5,686 nucleotides of DNA, taken from Syntrophaceae bacterium PtaB.Bin038 (GTDB lineage Bacteria > Desulfobacterota > Syntrophia > Syntrophales > UBA2192). Below, in pieces: positions 3,860 through 5,686 of the stretch. The position numbers were made by a program, and so were the translations under genes. The notes under the pieces are model-generated. The model was not told the origin of the DNA. It made no database searches and saw only the letters and a program-made list of their open reading frames with translations. The stretch covers positions 1 through 5,686 of the forward strand of contig MVQS01000230.1 of the NCBI GenBank assembly GCA_002067855.1. Direction: 5' to 3'. Every line of letters starts with the position of its first letter. The first letter of the stretch is position 1.

Positions 3860-5686
3860 ATGAAGCACATCATTCTCGGCACCGCCGGCCACGTCGATCA
3901 CGGGAAGACCTCCCTCGTCAAGGCCCTCACCGGCGTGGACACGGACCGGCTCAAGGAGGAGAAGGAGCGGGGCATCACGATCGAGCTGGGCTTTGCGTCC
4001 TTCCCCCTGAAGAGCGGCGGCACCCTCGGCGTCGTCGACGTGCCGGGGCACGAGAAGTTCGTCAAGAACATGGTGGCCGGCGCCACGGGGATCGACCTGG
4101 TGCTCCTCGTGATCGCCGCCGACGAGGGCGTCATGCCCCAGACGAGCGAGCATCTCGACATCTGCACCCTGCTCGGGATCCGCCACGGGGTCATCGCGCT
4201 CACCAAGATCGATCTCGTCGACGCCGACTGGCTTGCCCTCGTGCAGGACGACATCCGCCAGTTTCTGAAGACGACCTTCCTCGACGGGGCTCCGATCATC
4301 CCGGTCTCGGCGGTCACGGGGGAGGGGGTCGCGGAGCTGGCGGCCGCCATCGAGGAGACGGCCCTGCGGATCGGGGAGCGGGTCGACAGCGGGTTCTTCC
4401 GGATCCCCGTCGACCGGGTCTTCACCATGAAGGGGTTCGGAAGCGTCGTGACGGGGACCCTCGTGTCCGGCCGGGTGAGCGTGGGCGACACCGTCGAGGT
4501 CCTCCCCCGGCGCATCCACGCCAAGGTCCGCGGCATCCAGGTTCACAACGAGCCGCAGGAGAGCGCCGTGGCCGGCCAGCGCACCGCCATCAACCTCCAG
4601 GGGGTCGATCGCGCCGCCCTGAACCGGGGCGACGTGGTGGCCCACCCGGGCGTCTTCGAGCCTTCCGAGCGGCTCGATGTCCACCTCGAGTACCTCAAGG
4701 GCGCCGGCCGCGTGCTGAAGAACCGCGCGCTCGTTCGTTTCCACACGGGGACCAGCGAGATCATGGCCCGGGTCATCCTCCTGGACCGCGAGAGCCTGAA
4801 ACCGGGGGAGCACGTCCACGCACAGCTCCTGCTGGAGGCGCCCGTCGTGGCCATGGGCCGGGACCGCTTCGTCGTCCGCAGCTACTCCCCGATCCGCGCG
4901 GTGGGCGGCGGGGAGATCCTCGACCCCGATGCGGTGAAGCAGAAAAAGGCGAAGGACCGTTTTGCCGCCGAGCTGGAAACCCTCCGCACGGGGACGGAAG
5001 CGGAGCGCGCGGCCGTGATCCTCGGGCGTGCGGGGGTCCAGGGTCTCACGTCGAGCCGGCTGGCCGTCCGCGCGGGAATCCCCCAGGCCTCCCTGAACCG
5101 GGTCCTGAAAGACATGGCCGAGGGGAAGGCCCTGCTCCGCATCGACCGGGAGGAGTCGCGGATCGTCTCGTTCCCGGCCTACCGGCAGCTCAAGGAAGAC
5201 CTGCTGAGGGAAATCGGGCAATACCACGAACGGTTCCCGCTCAGGGAAGGCGTCCCCAAGGAAGAGCTCCGGACGACGGCGGGCCAGGAGATCGAGAACC
5301 GGCTCTACAACATGGCCCTCAAGGAGCTGGAGAACGAAAAGAAGATCTTCGCCGATCGGGAGTATGTCCGGCTCGTTTCGCACCGGGTCGATCTCAAGGG
5401 CAATCTGGGCGACCTGAGGGGCCGGATCGAGGCGATCTACCGCGATGCGGGACTCTCGGTGCCGTCCGTCAAGGAGGTCCTGGAGCAGCTCGGCGGCAAG
5501 AAGGCCGATGTCCAGAGCGTCCTCGGGGTCCTTCTCAACGAGGGGGTCCTCGTCAAGGTCACCGAGGATCTCTACGTCCACAGCGATCCGCTCAACAGGC
5601 TCCGGGAGGAGTACACGGCGGCCCTCGTGAAGGCCGGGAAGGCCACCCCGGCCACCTTCAAGGACCTCACGGGGCTGTCCCGCAAG
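3860..5686 (+). CDS. selB: Selenocysteine-specific translation elongation factor SelB (3' end outside window)
   Basis: 609 codons are open to the right edge without a stop. SelB proteins are about 610-640 residues, so only a short C-terminal piece is missing. SelB-GTP carries Sec-tRNA(Sec) to UGA codons marked by a SECIS hairpin. GTPase motifs: G1 GHVDHGKT (10-17), G2 ERGITIELGF (36-45), G3 DVPGH (60-64), G4 TKID (115-118) and PVSA (148-151). The TKID form, in place of NKxD, is common in SelB. EF-Tu-like beta-barrel domains follow, with FRIPVDRVFTMKGFGSVVTGT at about 180-200, and then FHTGTSEIMARV and VRSYSPIRAVGGGEILDP. From about residue 370 to the edge runs the winged-helix region that binds SECIS RNA, ending in TPATFKDLTGLSRK. 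The start at 3860 gives the family N-terminus MKHIILGTAGHVDHGK; AGGA at 3847-3850 is the likely ribosome binding site. selA, often adjacent, is not on the left side; what lies to the right is unknown. Confidence 0.96.
   Translation, partial: MKHIILGTAGHVDHGKTSLVKALTGVDTDRLKEEKERGITIELGFASFPLKSGGTLGVVDVPGHEKFVKNMVAGATGIDLVLLVIAADEGVMPQTSEHLDICTLLGIRHGVIALTKIDLVDADWLALVQDDIRQFLKTTFLDGAPIIPVSAVTGEGVAELAAAIEETALRIGERVDSGFFRIPVDRVFTMKGFGSVVTGTLVSGRVSVGDTVEVLPRRIHAKVRGIQVHNEPQESAVAGQRTAINLQGVDRAALNRGDVVAHPGVFEPSERLDVHLEYLKGAGRVLKNRALVRFHTGTSEIMARVILLDRESLKPGEHVHAQLLLEAPVVAMGRDRFVVRSYSPIRAVGGGEILDPDAVKQKKAKDRFAAELETLRTGTEAERAAVILGRAGVQGLTSSRLAVRAGIPQASLNRVLKDMAEGKALLRIDREESRIVSFPAYRQLKEDLLREIGQYHERFPLREGVPKEELRTTAGQEIENRLYNMALKELENEKKIFADREYVRLVSHRVDLKGNLGDLRGRIEAIYRDAGLSVPSVKEVLEQLGGKKADVQSVLGVLLNEGVLVKVTEDLYVHSDPLNRLREEYTAALVKAGKATPATFKDLTGLSRK

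Noticed and set aside
3481..3882. Minus-strand 133-codon open frame in the ruvX-selB gap, ending in an ATGA overlap with ruvX
   Set aside because: About half of the third positions checked at its 3' end are G or C, unlike the strongly GC-ending neighbours. It runs antisense into the selB start, covers the inverted-repeat element and shows no domain or ribosome binding site. It was kept only as part of the repeat description.
3815..5581. Minus-strand open frame of 588 codons antisense to selB
   Set aside because: It is full of Asp, Glu, Leu, Arg and Pro with no domain pattern, while the plus strand encodes SelB with all GTPase motifs. It is a codon-bias shadow.

Overview
The window looks like a high-GC bacterial chromosome segment. 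It carries the front of a division and cell-wall (dcw) cluster on the minus strand and a selenocysteine elongation factor gene on the plus strand. Gene order, protein style (MltG, RsmH, SelB) and the use of selenocysteine suggest a Gram-negative anaerobe, perhaps Desulfobacterota (former Deltaproteobacteria, Syntrophales- or Geobacter-like). That placement is an inference from general resemblance, not from a search.

Minus strand, in transcription order (right to left): ruvX (3484-3026), mltG (3029-2004), an 84-bp intergenic regulatory stretch, mraZ (1919-1473), rsmH (1410-445), ftsL (454-134) and the 5' end of ftsI (from 137, running off the left edge). ruvX/mltG and ftsL/ftsI each share a 4-base stop/start overlap (ATGA), and rsmH/ftsL overlap by 10 bases. 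Both blocks are therefore probably translationally coupled. The mltG-mraZ gap holds a good sigma70-type promoter (TTGACA, 17 bp, TACTAT). It is followed by three GTGGA(G/T) direct repeats with an exact 10-bp period, as expected for the operator of MraZ, the autorepressor of the dcw cluster. The genes share a theme: MraZ regulates, RsmH modifies 16S rRNA, FtsL and FtsI build the septal peptidoglycan machinery, and MltG cleaves nascent glycan strands. RuvX is an RNase H-fold nuclease.

The ruvX-selB divergent gap (3485-3859, 375 bp) holds no convincing gene. It contains a foldback-rich segment bounded by perfect 13-bp inverted repeats (3516-3528 and 3762-3774). Its third-position base use is unlike the neighbouring genes, and it resembles a small non-autonomous repeat or MITE-like element.

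Plus strand: selB starts at 3860 and stays open to the right edge (609 codons, no stop), so only a short C-terminal piece is missing. It implies that the organism makes selenoproteins; selA and selC are not in the window.

No rRNA, tRNA, CRISPR array or transposase gene was seen. Most of the window is ordinary core-genome sequence. The points most worth a second look are the 3516-3774 element and the arrangement of the mraZ control region.
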